DNA of 35,659 nt from CAZEFK01 sp964511405 (GTDB taxonomy: Bacteria; Pseudomonadota; Alphaproteobacteria; Elsterales; Elsteraceae), in contig CAZEFK010000054.1 in the NCBI GenBank assembly GCA_964511405.1, positions 1-35,659 of the forward strand, in the 5' to 3' direction. The first letter of the stretch is position 1; each line of letters opens with the position of its first letter. Below are positions 21,766 to 29,716 of the stretch, piece by piece. The translations under genes were made by a program, and so were the position numbers. The notes under the pieces were generated by a model that searched no databases, was not told the origin of the DNA, and saw only the letters and a program-made list of their open reading frames with translations.

Positions 21766-23166
21766 TCAGACGGTGCGATGCCCGCTGACCTGGGTCCCGG
21801 CCTGGGCGTCGAGCCTGAGAAAGCCCAGCGTCGAGACCAGCGGCAACAGGGCCACCAGCAGGAAGACCCACCGGAAGTCGGCGGCGGCGATCGGCCGGTC
21901 GGGTCCGACGATGACGCTCAGGAGGCTGGCCGCGACGGCAACCCCGAAGCTCATGGACAACCGTTGGGCGACGCTCGCGATGCTGGTGCCGCGGCTCATG
22001 ATCTGGGGCGTGAGGTCGGCGTAGCCCAGCGCATTGATGTTGGTGAACTGGACCGAACGCAGGAAGCCGAAGGTCAGCAGGTAGCCGAGGATCAGGATGT
22101 GCGGCGTGTCGGCCTGGAACAGCGCCAGCCCCGCGGTCATGGCACCGACCGCCAGCGAGTTGGCGGCCAGCAGCCGGCGGAACCCGAAGGTGCGCAGCAG
22201 GACCGGCGCCACGGTCTTCATCAGCATGGCGCCGAGGCTGGTGATGAAGGTCAGGAGGCCCGACTGCATGGCATCGAGGCCGAAGCCCAACTGGAACAGC
22301 AGCGGCAGCAGGAACGGGATGCCGCCCAGGCCGATCCGGCAGATCCCGCCGGTCACGACCGAGGCCCGGAACGTCGGCAGGCGCAGCAGCGTCAGGTCCA
22401 GGACCGGGCTGTCGAGCCGCCGGGCATGGCGGCCATACAGCCACAGCGCCAGCGCGGCGGCGGCGAAGAACCCGGCTTCGACCTGCGGCGCCACCAGATG
22501 CCGGCCCAGGTTCTCGATGGCCAGCTCCAGGCAGCACAGGCCGAGACCGGCGATCACGAAGCCGATGATGTCGAAGCGGGGTGGCGCCGGCATGCGCACA
22601 TTGGCGATGAAGCGCAGCGCCAGCGCGATCCCGAGCAGGCCGATCGGGATGTTGATGTAGAAGATCCAGCGCCACGACACGTAGGTGGTCAGGAAGCCGC
22701 CGACCACCGGCCCCAGCGCCGGCCCGACCAGGGCCGGCATGGCCATGTAGCTCATCGCCGTGATGAGGTCGTCCTTGGGGAATGTGCGCACCAGGATCAG
22801 GCGGCCGACCGGCGTCATCATGGCGCCGCCGAAACCCTGCAGCACCCGGGTCGCGACCAGGGTCGCGAGGTCGGTCGACAGGCCGCACAACGCCGAGCCG
22901 GCGGTGAACAGCATGATCGCCGAGCAGAACACGGTGCGCGTGCCGAACCGGTCGGCGACCCAGCCGCTGATCGGGATGAACACGGCCAGGCTCAACAGAT
23001 AGCTGGTCACCGCCATGTTCAGGCGGAGCGGGCTTTCGCCCAGGCTGCGGGCGATGTCCGGGATCGAGGTGGCGATGATCGTGGAGTCCAGGTTCTCCAT
23101 GAACAGGGCGCTGGCGATCACCACCGGGATCAGCAGGCTCGGTCGAGGTGTCGGCGCATCGGGCAT
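21766..23166 (-). CDS. DHA2-family (EmrB/QacA-type) MFS exporter
   Basis: The 466-residue membrane protein has about 13-14 segments. Key blocks are the first segment ending FMENLDSTIIATSIPDIA (the DHA2 motif D1), the loop GWVADRFGTRTVF, the segment 4-5 stretch RVLQGFGGAMMTPVGRLILVR, and PALVGPALGPVVGGFL (antiporter motif C). Members expel hydrophobic drugs or metabolites using the proton gradient. No membrane-fusion partner gene is adjacent, so it resembles single-component or MdtD-like members. The gene is 49 bp downstream of another MFS gene on the same strand, separated by a hairpin that overlaps the upstream stop codon. Confidence 0.88.
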   Translation of the reverse strand: MPDAPTPRPSLLIPVVIASALFMENLDSTIIATSIPDIARSLGESPLRLNMAVTSYLLSLAVFIPISGWVADRFGTRTVFCSAIMLFTAGSALCGLSTDLATLVATRVLQGFGGAMMTPVGRLILVRTFPKDDLITAMSYMAMPALVGPALGPVVGGFLTTYVSWRWIFYINIPIGLLGIALALRFIANVRMPAPPRFDIIGFVIAGLGLCCLELAIENLGRHLVAPQVEAGFFAAAALALWLYGRHARRLDSPVLDLTLLRLPTFRASVVTGGICRIGLGGIPFLLPLLFQLGFGLDAMQSGLLTFITSLGAMLMKTVAPVLLRTFGFRRLLAANSLAVGAMTAGLALFQADTPHILILGYLLTFGFLRSVQFTNINALGYADLTPQIMSRGTSIASVAQRLSMSFGVAVAASLLSVIVGPDRPIAAADFRWVFLLVALLPLVSTLGFLRLDAQAGTQVSGHRTV

Positions 23167-23183
23167 CGGGGGTCCTTGTCCGG

Positions 23184-23216
23184 GCCCCGATGCTGCCGCC
23201 GTTCGGCGGCCGGGGC
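23184..23216. terminator. Hairpin in the 49-bp gap between two MFS genes
   Basis: An inner stem CCGCC-GTTC-GGCGG (23196-23209) is enclosed by GCCCCG (23184-23189) and CGGGGC (23211-23216); the right arm touches the stop codon of the upstream transporter. It could attenuate transcription into the DHA2 gene. No T-run is present. Confidence 0.45.
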
Positions 23217-24670
23217 TACCCCTCTATACTGGTCAACGGCGCCGCCACCTGCTCGAGCGGCCGGCGCTCGGCCGCCACCCCCAGCATCAGCTCGACAACC
23301 GCCGCGGCGACCATCAGCGCCGCGCCGCCGAAATAGCCCAGCACCACCGCCCCGCGGTCGCCGGTGCCGATCAAGTGCCCGAACAGCCATGGCGCGACGG
23401 CGCCGCCCAGCGCCGTTCCGAACGCGTAGAACAGCGCGATCGCCAAGGCCCGCGCCTCCAGCGGGAAGCTCTCGCTGACCGTCAGGTAGGCCGAGCTCGC
23501 CGCCGCCGAGGCGAAGAAGAACACCACCGTCCAGCAGATCGTCTGGGTCGCCGCATCCAGCAGGCCGGCGCCGAAGGCCCAGGCGGTGGCGGCCAGCAGC
23601 ACGCCGGCGGCGGCATAGGTGCCGGCGATCATCGGCCGGCGTCCGACGATGTCGAACAGCGGCCCCAGCAGCAGCGGCCCCAAGAAGTTGCCGGCGGCGA
23701 AGGGCAGCAGGTACCAGCCCACCCGATCGGCGGAGATGCCGTAGAACCGGCCCAGCACCAGCGCGTAGGTGAAGAAGATCGCGTTGTAGAAGAAAGCCTG
23801 GGCGGCCATCAGGCTGAGCCCCAGCACGACCCGTCGCGGATAGCGCCGGACGATGCCGCGGGCCATGGCCGCGAGCTCGGTGGCTCCTTCGTGGCGGCGC
23901 AGGCGAACGCGCCCGGCGGCCGGCGCCAGCCGGGCGCCCGCCGCCGCAGCGACCCGCGCCTCGATGTCCGCCACCACCTGCTCGGCCTCGGCGATGCGGC
24001 CATGGGTCATCAGCCAGCGCGGACTTTCCGGGACCCAGCGGCGCAATACCAGGATGACCAGCCCCAGCGCAGCGCCGATGCCGAAGGCCAGCCGCCAGCC
24101 CAGATCAGGCGGCAGCCGGCCGGGCGCCAGCAGCACCACCGCACCGGCCGCTCCCATCGCGGCGCCGACCCAGAAGCTGCCGTTGATCACCAGGTCGGTG
24201 CGGCCGCGGTAACGCGCCGGGATCAGCTCCTGGATCGCCGAGTTGATGGCGGCGTACTCGCCGCCGATGCCGGCGCCGGTCAGCGCCCGGAACAGGGCGA
24301 AGGTCCAGAAGTCCAGGGCGCAGGCGCTGAGCGCCGTCGCCACCAGGTAGAGGCCAAGGGTGACGGTGAACAGCCGCTTGCGCCCCAGCCGGTCGGTCAG
24401 ATAGCCGAACAGCAGCGCACCGCTGACCGCGCCGGCCAAATAGAACGACGCCGCCAGGCCGACCTGGGCGTCGCTGAGATGCAGGGCGGGGCTGGCCTTG
24501 AGCGCCCCGGCGACGGCGCCGGCCAGCGTGACCTCCAGCCCGTCCAGGATCCAGGTGATGCCCAGCGCCACCACCACCAGGCTATGGAAGCCGCGCCAGG
24601 GCAGCCGGTCGAGGCGCGCCGGCACGTCGGTCTCGACGACATCGGCGGCGGCGGGCGTCACAGTGTCCAT
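23216..24670 (-). CDS. MFS transporter of the sugar/metabolite:H+ symporter family
   Basis: The 484-residue protein has 12 predicted segments and sugar-porter-type marks: GYLTDRLGRKRLF between segments 2 and 3, GIGGEYAAINSAIQELIPARYRG after segment 4, PESPRWLMTHGR after segment 6, and GPLFDIVGRRPMI in the second half. This GGEY-type family includes transporters of aromatic acids, dicarboxylates and sugars; the substrate is not determinable. ATG at 24670 was chosen as the first start after the inverted-repeat region; the open frame beyond it is non-coding. It is divergent from the DUF72 gene and probably shares an operon with the following DHA2 transporter. Confidence 0.86.
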   Translation of the reverse strand: MDTVTPAAADVVETDVPARLDRLPWRGFHSLVVVALGITWILDGLEVTLAGAVAGALKASPALHLSDAQVGLAASFYLAGAVSGALLFGYLTDRLGRKRLFTVTLGLYLVATALSACALDFWTFALFRALTGAGIGGEYAAINSAIQELIPARYRGRTDLVINGSFWVGAAMGAAGAVVLLAPGRLPPDLGWRLAFGIGAALGLVILVLRRWVPESPRWLMTHGRIAEAEQVVADIEARVAAAAGARLAPAAGRVRLRRHEGATELAAMARGIVRRYPRRVVLGLSLMAAQAFFYNAIFFTYALVLGRFYGISADRVGWYLLPFAAGNFLGPLLLGPLFDIVGRRPMIAGTYAAAGVLLAATAWAFGAGLLDAATQTICWTVVFFFASAAASSAYLTVSESFPLEARALAIALFYAFGTALGGAVAPWLFGHLIGTGDRGAVVLGYFGGAALMVAAAVVELMLGVAAERRPLEQVAAPLTSIEG

Positions 24671-24677
24671 CGCGTGA

Positions 24678-24761
24678 CAACGTCCCGTCCGGTTGGTGCG
24701 GTTCAGGGTTGCATCGCGAACAAACACCGAACACACTGGCCGCAACCGCAACGGGACGTTG
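24678..24761. promoter_or_regulatory. Long inverted repeat in the MFS/DUF72 divergent promoter region
   Basis: CAACGTCCCGT (24678-24688) is an exact inverted copy of ACGGGACGTTG (24751-24761), and inside it TGCGGTT (24697-24703) matches AACCGCA (24744-24750). The right arms abut while the left arms are separated by eight bases, giving an 18-bp interrupted repeat that spans nearly the whole gap between the two start codons (24670 and 24772). It could be paired operator half-sites for looping or a cruciform; its right arm ends 10 bases before the DUF72 start. Confidence 0.6.
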
Positions 24762-24771
24762 GTCTGACGAA

Positions 24772-25617
24772 ATGGCTCCAGTTCCCAACACCGCTGCTGC
24801 CAATACGGGCCGCATCCGCGCCGGCATCGGCGGCTGGACCTTCGCCCCCTGGCGCGGCGTGTTCTACCCGGCCGGGCTGCCGCAGGCGCGCGAGCTGGAA
24901 TATGCCAGCCGCCAGCTGACCTCGATCGAGATCAACGGCACCTTCTACGGGCCTCAATCGCCGGCCAGCTTCCAGCGCTGGCACGACGAGACGCCCGACG
25001 ATTTCGTGTTCTCGATGAAGGCGCCGCGCTCGGTCACCTACAAGCGCGAGTTGGCCGAGGCCGGCCCGGCGATCGAGCGGTTCTTCGCCACCGGCGTGGG
25101 CGAACTCAAGGGCAAGCTCGGCCCGATCCTGTGGCAGCTGGCGCCGACCCGTCGCTTCGAGGCCGGACTGATCGACGCTTTTCTCGGCCTGCTGCCCAAG
25201 GCGCTCGACGGCCATCCGCTGCGCCACGTGCTGGAGGCGGCCCATGCCAGCTTTTCCGACCCCGCCGCCATCGCCCTGTTGCGCCGCCATGGCGTGGCCC
25301 AGGTGCTGATCGATTCCGACAAGAAGGCGATGCGCGCCGATGCCACGGCCGACTTTGTCTATGCCCGGCTGCAGCAGACCCAGTCGGATCAGCCCACGGG
25401 CTATCCGCCGGCCGACCTCGACCGCTGGGCGCAACGCTTCCAGGGCTGGGCGGCGGGCACGCCGCCCGCCGACCTCGCCCTCGCCGCCCCCGACGATCCG
25501 GCGCCGGCGGTGCCCCGCGACTGCTTCGTCTATTTCATCTCGGGCGCCAAGGAGCGCGCGCCCGCGGCGGCGCGCGCCTTCATCGAGCGGATCAGCGGGG
25601 AGCGGATCGGCGGGTAG
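24772..25617 (+). CDS. DUF72 (YecE-like) protein
   Basis: The 281-residue cytoplasmic protein is a DUF72 member with a TIM-barrel-like fold: RAGIGGWTFAPWRGVFYPAGL at the start, the strand SIEINGTFYGPQSPASFQRWHDETP, FSMKAPRSVTYKREL, and LGPILWQLAPT. The biochemical function of the family is unknown; metal-dependent hydrolase or endonuclease roles have been suggested from fold only. ATG at 24772 gives the standard short N-terminus. It is a single gene, divergent from the MFS pair and ending nine bases before the convergent branched-chain aminotransferase. Confidence 0.88.
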   Translation: MAPVPNTAAANTGRIRAGIGGWTFAPWRGVFYPAGLPQARELEYASRQLTSIEINGTFYGPQSPASFQRWHDETPDDFVFSMKAPRSVTYKRELAEAGPAIERFFATGVGELKGKLGPILWQLAPTRRFEAGLIDAFLGLLPKALDGHPLRHVLEAAHASFSDPAAIALLRRHGVAQVLIDSDKKAMRADATADFVYARLQQTQSDQPTGYPPADLDRWAQRFQGWAAGTPPADLALAAPDDPAPAVPRDCFVYFISGAKERAPAAARAFIERISGERIGG

Positions 25618-25626
25618 GCCCGCCGA

Positions 25627-26709
25627 TCACGCGGTCTGCAGCACCTTCAGCGGCTCGGTCCAGCCGTGGGGATCGTAGCTGAGGCCGTACTGGATTCCGA
25701 CGATGGCGTCGTAGAGCTTCTGGGTCAGCGGCCCGGTCTTGCCGCCGTTGATCACGATCCTGTGGTCGCGATAGCCGAGCTCGCCGACCGGCGACACCAC
25801 CGCCGCCGTCCCGGTGCCCCACATTTCGGCCAGGGTGCCGTTGGCGGCGGCCGCCGTCACCTCGTCGATCGAGACCGGCCGCTCCGACACGGTCAGGCCC
25901 CAGTCGCGCATCAGCGTCAGGATCGAATCGCGGGTGACGCCGGCCAGGATCGCGCCGTTGAGCGGCGGCGTGATCACCTCGTCGCCGATCTTCACCATGA
26001 TGTTCATGGTGCCGACCTCGTCGAGGTACTTGTGGTGGACGCCGTCGAGCCACAGCACCTGGGTATAGCCCAGCTTCTTGGCGATCTCGGCGCCATAGAG
26101 GCTGGCCGCATAATTGCCGGCGGTCTTGGCCGCGCCGGTGCCGCCCTGCACGGCCCGGACATAGGTGTCCGTGGCCAGGATCTTCACCGGGTTCATGCCT
26201 TCGGCATAGTAGGGGCCGACCGGCGACAGGATCAGGAAGTAGCTGTAAGCCTTGGCCGGGCGCACGCCCAGGAACGCCTCGGTGGCCATCACGGTCGGGC
26301 GCAGATAGAGCGCGGTGCCCGGTTTCGACGGGACCCACGCCTGATCCAGGCCGATCAGCGCGTGGAAGGACTCCAGCACGGCCTCGGGCGCCGGTGCCGG
26401 GATGCACATCCGCTCGCAGGACAGCGCCAGCCGCTCGGCATGCTTGGTGGGCCGGAACAGGCGGATCTGGCCGTCGCGGCCCCGGAAGGCCTTGAGGCCG
26501 TCGAACACCGCCTGGGCGTAGTGCAGCACCGCCGCTGCCGGGTCCAGTGAGAACGGCTGGTAGGGCACGATCCGCGGGCGGTGCCAGCCTTGGCCCTCCG
26601 CATAATCCATCACGAACATGTGGTCCGTGAAGGCGGTGCCGAAGCTGAGCGCGTCGTCGGCCGGGCGGGTCTTGGGACTGGGGGTGCGGGTGATCGGGAT
26701 CGCGGGCAC
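25627..26709 (-). CDS. ilvE: Branched-chain-amino-acid aminotransferase (class IV)
   Basis: The 360-residue PLP enzyme matches the longer BCAT class (about 360 residues, eukaryote-like rather than the 300-residue E. coli IlvE type). Blocks include HYAQAVFDGLKAFRG at 63-77, RLALSCERMCIP, ALYLRPTVMATEAFLGV, the Schiff-base Lys195 in GGTGAAKTAGNYAASL, VLWLDGVHHKYLDEVGTMN and EMWGTGTAAVVSPVG. It performs the last step of Leu, Ile and Val synthesis or the first of their degradation with 2-oxoglutarate. The start is GTG at 26709, preceded by AAGGAAG; a stable hairpin lies 27 bases upstream. It is not in an operon with other ilv genes. Confidence 0.92.
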   Translation of the reverse strand: MPAIPITRTPSPKTRPADDALSFGTAFTDHMFVMDYAEGQGWHRPRIVPYQPFSLDPAAAVLHYAQAVFDGLKAFRGRDGQIRLFRPTKHAERLALSCERMCIPAPAPEAVLESFHALIGLDQAWVPSKPGTALYLRPTVMATEAFLGVRPAKAYSYFLILSPVGPYYAEGMNPVKILATDTYVRAVQGGTGAAKTAGNYAASLYGAEIAKKLGYTQVLWLDGVHHKYLDEVGTMNIMVKIGDEVITPPLNGAILAGVTRDSILTLMRDWGLTVSERPVSIDEVTAAAANGTLAEMWGTGTAAVVSPVGELGYRDHRIVINGGKTGPLTQKLYDAIVGIQYGLSYDPHGWTEPLKVLQTA

Positions 26710-26735
26710 GGGCGGGGGCTTCCTTGCTCTGGTGG

Positions 26736-26762
26736 CAGCCGCGCCGGCAAGCGGCGCGGCTG
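26736..26762. terminator. Perfect 11-bp hairpin between the phasin-like gene and ilvE
   Basis: CAGCCGCGCCG (26736-26746) and CGGCGCGGCTG (26752-26762) pair around GCAAG. On the minus strand it lies 74 bases after the phasin-like stop and 26 bases before the ilvE GTG. It may end the depolymerase-phasin transcript or regulate ilvE as a leader stem; there is no T-run and no obvious leader peptide rich in branched-chain codons. Confidence 0.55.
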
Positions 26763-26835
26763 GTCCTCTGCTCTATGAACAGTCTGCCCCGAACTTCGTC
26801 ACCCGTCTGCCACAATTCCCGCAAGGCCGGTTGCG

Positions 26836-27315
26836 CTAGGCGGACACCTTCTGCCGCAGCCAATAGGCGCAGCCGACCTGGATGCCTTCCATCACCGTCA
26901 CCCAGTCCGTGATCTGCTGGCTGACCAATTGGCCGAAACCGCCGATCATGTTGAAGTCCTGCTCGGTGAGCTTGGACAGGGTGTTGGCCGTCCGCATCTG
27001 GGCGCACTCCCGCGTCCAGGCCGCGAAGCCGGCCTGCCAGGCCTCGCCCAGTTGGAACAGCTGCCGGAGCGCCGCCTCCTGCAGGTCGATCAGGTCGTGC
27101 CAGGTGTCCGCATCGGGTCGGAGCGCCATCAGCTGGGCCGCATCCAGGCTCGATCGGACGGTCCGCGCGCTCCAACTTCCAAGCACCGCCGCGCGCTTGA
27201 CATGATGGGCGACGGTCGCAGGGGCGGCCGCCGGAGCCGGCGCTGACGCTCCGGGGTGGCTGACGTGAGTCGCGGGATTGGCGGCGGCGACCGGCCGCGC
27301 TTTCACTTGCGGCAT
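26836..27315 (-). CDS. Phasin-like granule-associated protein
   Basis: The 159-residue product has an Ala/Pro-rich, basic N-terminus (1-40) and an amphipathic helical body (about 42-157; SWSARTVRSSLDAAQL, DLIDLQEAALRQLFQLGEAWQAGF, LTEQDFNMIGGFGQLVSQQITDWV). It has no signal peptide. The pattern of long helices with little sequence conservation is like phasins, which coat polyhydroxyalkanoate granules. The stronger argument is context: it lies 13 bp after a PHA depolymerase gene on the same strand, with GGAGG seven bases before its ATG. Similarity to a named phasin family is not certain; a different helical regulator of the depolymerase is possible. Confidence 0.5.
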   Translation of the reverse strand: MPQVKARPVAAANPATHVSHPGASAPAPAAAPATVAHHVKRAAVLGSWSARTVRSSLDAAQLMALRPDADTWHDLIDLQEAALRQLFQLGEAWQAGFAAWTRECAQMRTANTLSKLTEQDFNMIGGFGQLVSQQITDWVTVMEGIQVGCAYWLRQKVSA

Positions 27316-27328
27316 GGCTTGCCTCCTT

Positions 27329-28399
27329 TCAGCCGCCCAGGCGGGCGAGCATGGCGTGGATGGCGCGGATCTGGATGGCGTCGCGCGAATAATAGTCGGG
27401 CTTGGCCGGGTCGACGCAGCTGTAGCCCCACCAGTCCCAGCAGCCGTCCGGGTTCTGCAGGGCGCCGCCGTCGCTGCCCTCGGCCTGGGGATAGAGCACG
27501 ATGATGTTGTTGCTGTCGGCGATATGGTTGTAGCCCGTGGTCGTCATGTAGCGGTTGCCGTAGGGCGGCTGGTTCGCCGTGTCGGCCCGGCCGTCGACGA
27601 AGTCGGTATAGTTATAGCCCTGCTTGCAGCCATGCAGGGCGATGTGCACCCGGGCCGAGGCCCCCTCCTCTTCGACCGCGCGCGGGACATAGGCGTAGCC
27701 GAACGCGCTCATGCTCGCCCGCGGCTCGTTGCCGAAGAACTCGGTCTGGTCGAAGCGGATCAGGCGCCCGCTCAGCTGTTCGGCCGGCGGCTTCAGCCCC
27801 GGATAGATGTGCCGCAGGATGTCGTGCGACTGCATGAAGCCGCCATTGTTGATGTAGGGCGGTTGGTTGGCCGCCAGCGGCGAGTCCTCGGGATTGTCGG
27901 TGATGATCGAATGGCCGGCCGGCACGCCGTCGTGATAGGCGATGTTGCCGGCCTTCACGCCCAACGCCTCGTAGAAGTCGCGCGTGCGCGCCACGACGTC
28001 GGAATAGACGACCTTGTCCGCGCTGCCCGTGAAGATGTAGAGGCGGTCGTCGGCGAGATGGGCGACCGGGTCGATCGCGCCGGCCTCGGCGGTCCGACGC
28101 GCGACCGCGGCCAGTTCCCGCGCCGACGGCGCTACCTGAGGCACCAGCGGATTCATGCAGAGATAGAGCGCCGTCAGCTCATAGGCGTCCTCGGCGATGG
28201 CCGCGGCCTCCCGGTACATCTCCGCGCACCGGAACGGGCCGCCGGCAATGATGCCGGCGCCCACGAAGCTGGCCGAATGGGCCAGATGCATCTGCACGGT
28301 CATGAAGGCCCCGGACGACAGCCCGGAAATCGAGCTCCGTCCCTTCTCGACCTTGTAGGTGCCGAGCCGGGCCACCTGCGCCTTGCCGCCGCCGTCCAT
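27329..28399 (-). CDS. Polyhydroxyalkanoate (PHB) depolymerase-like alpha/beta hydrolase
   Basis: The 356-residue protein has the lipase box GLSSG at 26-30 (nucleophile Ser28) very near its N-terminus, GAGIIAGGPFRCAE after it, Asp in IFTGSADKVV, His in GVPAGHSII, and a second conserved block HIALHGCKQGYNYTDFVDG followed by GYNHIADSNNIIVLYPQ and WDWWGY. This arrangement (lipase box first, oxyanion HGC block later) matches type 2 short-chain PHA depolymerases. Those are usually exported, yet no signal peptide is visible here from ATG 28399 (GAGGA six bases before) or from an upstream GTG at 28441. It could act on native intracellular granules. The next gene encodes a phasin-like protein. Confidence 0.82.
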   Translation of the reverse strand: MDGGGKAQVARLGTYKVEKGRSSISGLSSGAFMTVQMHLAHSASFVGAGIIAGGPFRCAEMYREAAAIAEDAYELTALYLCMNPLVPQVAPSARELAAVARRTAEAGAIDPVAHLADDRLYIFTGSADKVVYSDVVARTRDFYEALGVKAGNIAYHDGVPAGHSIITDNPEDSPLAANQPPYINNGGFMQSHDILRHIYPGLKPPAEQLSGRLIRFDQTEFFGNEPRASMSAFGYAYVPRAVEEEGASARVHIALHGCKQGYNYTDFVDGRADTANQPPYGNRYMTTTGYNHIADSNNIIVLYPQAEGSDGGALQNPDGCWDWWGYSCVDPAKPDYYSRDAIQIRAIHAMLARLGG

Positions 28400-28603
28400 G
28401 ACGTCCTCGCCAGCAATGTCGGTCGATTGATACTTAAACACGATCCGACCGCGGCTTCCAAGCCCAATCGCGAGCTTGTCTCAAAACATTCAATTTCCGG
28501 TTGCCGCTCTGCAATGCTGCGCGGATGAACGGCAATTCACTCGCATTTAATCGGCGGCTGTCGGCACTTGGGGTCAGGTCGACACCCGAGTAGGCACGGA
28601 CCG

Positions 28604-28918
28604 ATGCCCCGCCCGTCCCTGCGCCCCTTCGCGCTGGCCGCGATCGTCGCGTTCCCCGTTACCGGCTGCATGTACTACCCGAACGACGACGTCTATCCCG
28701 AGCCTCAGCCCCCGCCGCGGACCGTGATCATCGAGCGCGACTGGTGGGGGCACCGCTGGGACGACGACAGCGAGCCCTGGCGACGCCGCCATGAGCACCA
28801 TGAAACCCATCGCGATCCGCCGCGCCCGTCACCACCGCCCCCGCCACCGCCCCCGCCCCCGCACAACGACCGCTTCCATTGCGACGATCATGGCCATCGG
28901 ACGCCCTGCGGCCGATGA
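28604..28918 (+). CDS. Small His/Pro-rich lipoprotein
   Basis: The 104-residue product has a lipoprotein signal peptide (MPRPSLRPFALAAIVAF, lipobox VTGC with the lipid-bearing Cys at 21). The mature part is rich in Trp/Asp/His/Arg (RDWWGHRWDDD, RRRHEHHETH) and then has a run of about ten prolines before HNDRFHCDDHGHRTPCGR. The clustered histidines suggest metal binding, but this is a guess. No family is recognised. The stop codon directly abuts the convergent YcgN stop (28918/28919). The 204-bp region upstream, shared with the divergent depolymerase, shows no clear operator. Confidence 0.65.
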   Translation: MPRPSLRPFALAAIVAFPVTGCMYYPNDDVYPEPQPPPRTVIIERDWWGHRWDDDSEPWRRRHEHHETHRDPPRPSPPPPPPPPPPHNDRFHCDDHGHRTPCGR

Positions 28919-29380
28919 TCAGCGCCGGCGCGGCCAATCGACGATGTGGTCGAGGAAGGCCTGCTCGTCGGCGATCTCGTCCTCGCCGATGACCCGGTGC
29001 CGGACCGACATCCCGGCCAGATGGACGGTCTCGGGATCGCCCGAAACAAGCGGATGCCAATCGGGCAGCGGCTGGCCTTCGGCCAGCAGCCGGTAGGCGC
29101 AGCTCGGCGGCATGAACGACAGGTCGCCGACATTGTCCGGGGTCAGCTTCACGCAATCCGGCACATGCTTGCGCCGGTGCCGGTAGTTGCGGCAGCGCGC
29201 GCTGCACGGATCGAGCAGCCGGCAGGCGACGTCGGTGAACGCCAGGGTGCCGGTTGCCTCGTCTTCGAGCTTGATCAGGCAGCACTTGCCACAGCCGTCG
29301 CACAGCGCCTCCCATTCCTCGCGGGACATCTCGGCAAGCGGCTTGCGACGCCAGTAGTCGCGGTCGGCGGGCAGGGCCAT
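28919..29380 (-). CDS. YcgN/UPF0260 cysteine-cluster protein
   Basis: The 153-residue protein begins with WRRKPLAEMSREEWEALCDGCGKCCLIKLED, carrying the CxxCGxCC-type cluster at about 27-34, and continues with ACRLLDPCSARCRNY and HVPDCVKLTP; the CxxxxxxCxxC pattern and the ending SGDPETVHLAGMSVRHRV match the UPF0260 (YcgN) family. The cysteines likely bind a metal or an iron-sulfur cluster. Function is unknown. ATG at 29380 fits the usual length of the family. Downstream of several small genes on the same strand. Confidence 0.9.
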   Translation of the reverse strand: MALPADRDYWRRKPLAEMSREEWEALCDGCGKCCLIKLEDEATGTLAFTDVACRLLDPCSARCRNYRHRRKHVPDCVKLTPDNVGDLSFMPPSCAYRLLAEGQPLPDWHPLVSGDPETVHLAGMSVRHRVIGEDEIADEQAFLDHIVDWPRRR

Positions 29381-29443
29381 GGCCCCCTGAGCCTCCGGCC
29401 CCGGCGGCCTGCCGTCAAGGCGGCGCGCCGCCCCATCGGGCGG

Positions 29444-29686
29444 TCAGTGCCCGGGCAGGCGGATCGGCTCGACCGGGCGCTGGTCCGGCGCGTCGACCGG
29501 GGCGCAGTTGCGATGGCGGGCCTCGACGCAGGCGGCCTCGCGCTGCTGCAGCCACAGCGCCCGGAAGATGACGAAGACCACGGCGCCGATCACCACCAGG
29601 GCCGCCATCGCCGCCCAGGTCGCCAAGATGCGCCGGCGGTCGTCGTCATGAGCGTGCGAACTGGGACCGTGGAACGGGTCGGCCAT
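29444..29686 (-). CDS. Small single-span membrane protein, unknown
   Basis: The 80-residue protein has a hydrophilic N-terminus (DPFHGPSSHAHDDDRRR), one membrane helix at about 22-45 (ILATWAAMAALVVIGAVVF) and a 35-residue tail with two cysteines (AACVEARHRNCAP). No family is recognised. It lies 63 bp upstream of the ycgN gene and 30 bp downstream of the BcsD-like gene on the same strand, so the three may form a transcription unit. Confidence 0.6.
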   Translation of the reverse strand: MADPFHGPSSHAHDDDRRRILATWAAMAALVVIGAVVFVIFRALWLQQREAACVEARHRNCAPVDAPDQRPVEPIRLPGH

Positions 29687-29716
29687 TCCCCAGCGTCCGG
29701 CGTCCCGCCGTGACGG

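Noticed and set aside
28850..28890. Run of CCN triplets in the small lipoprotein gene, possibly a phase-variable repeat
   Set aside because: The ten or so proline codons are mixed (CCC, CCA, CCG), not a uniform repeat prone to slippage, and they remain in frame.
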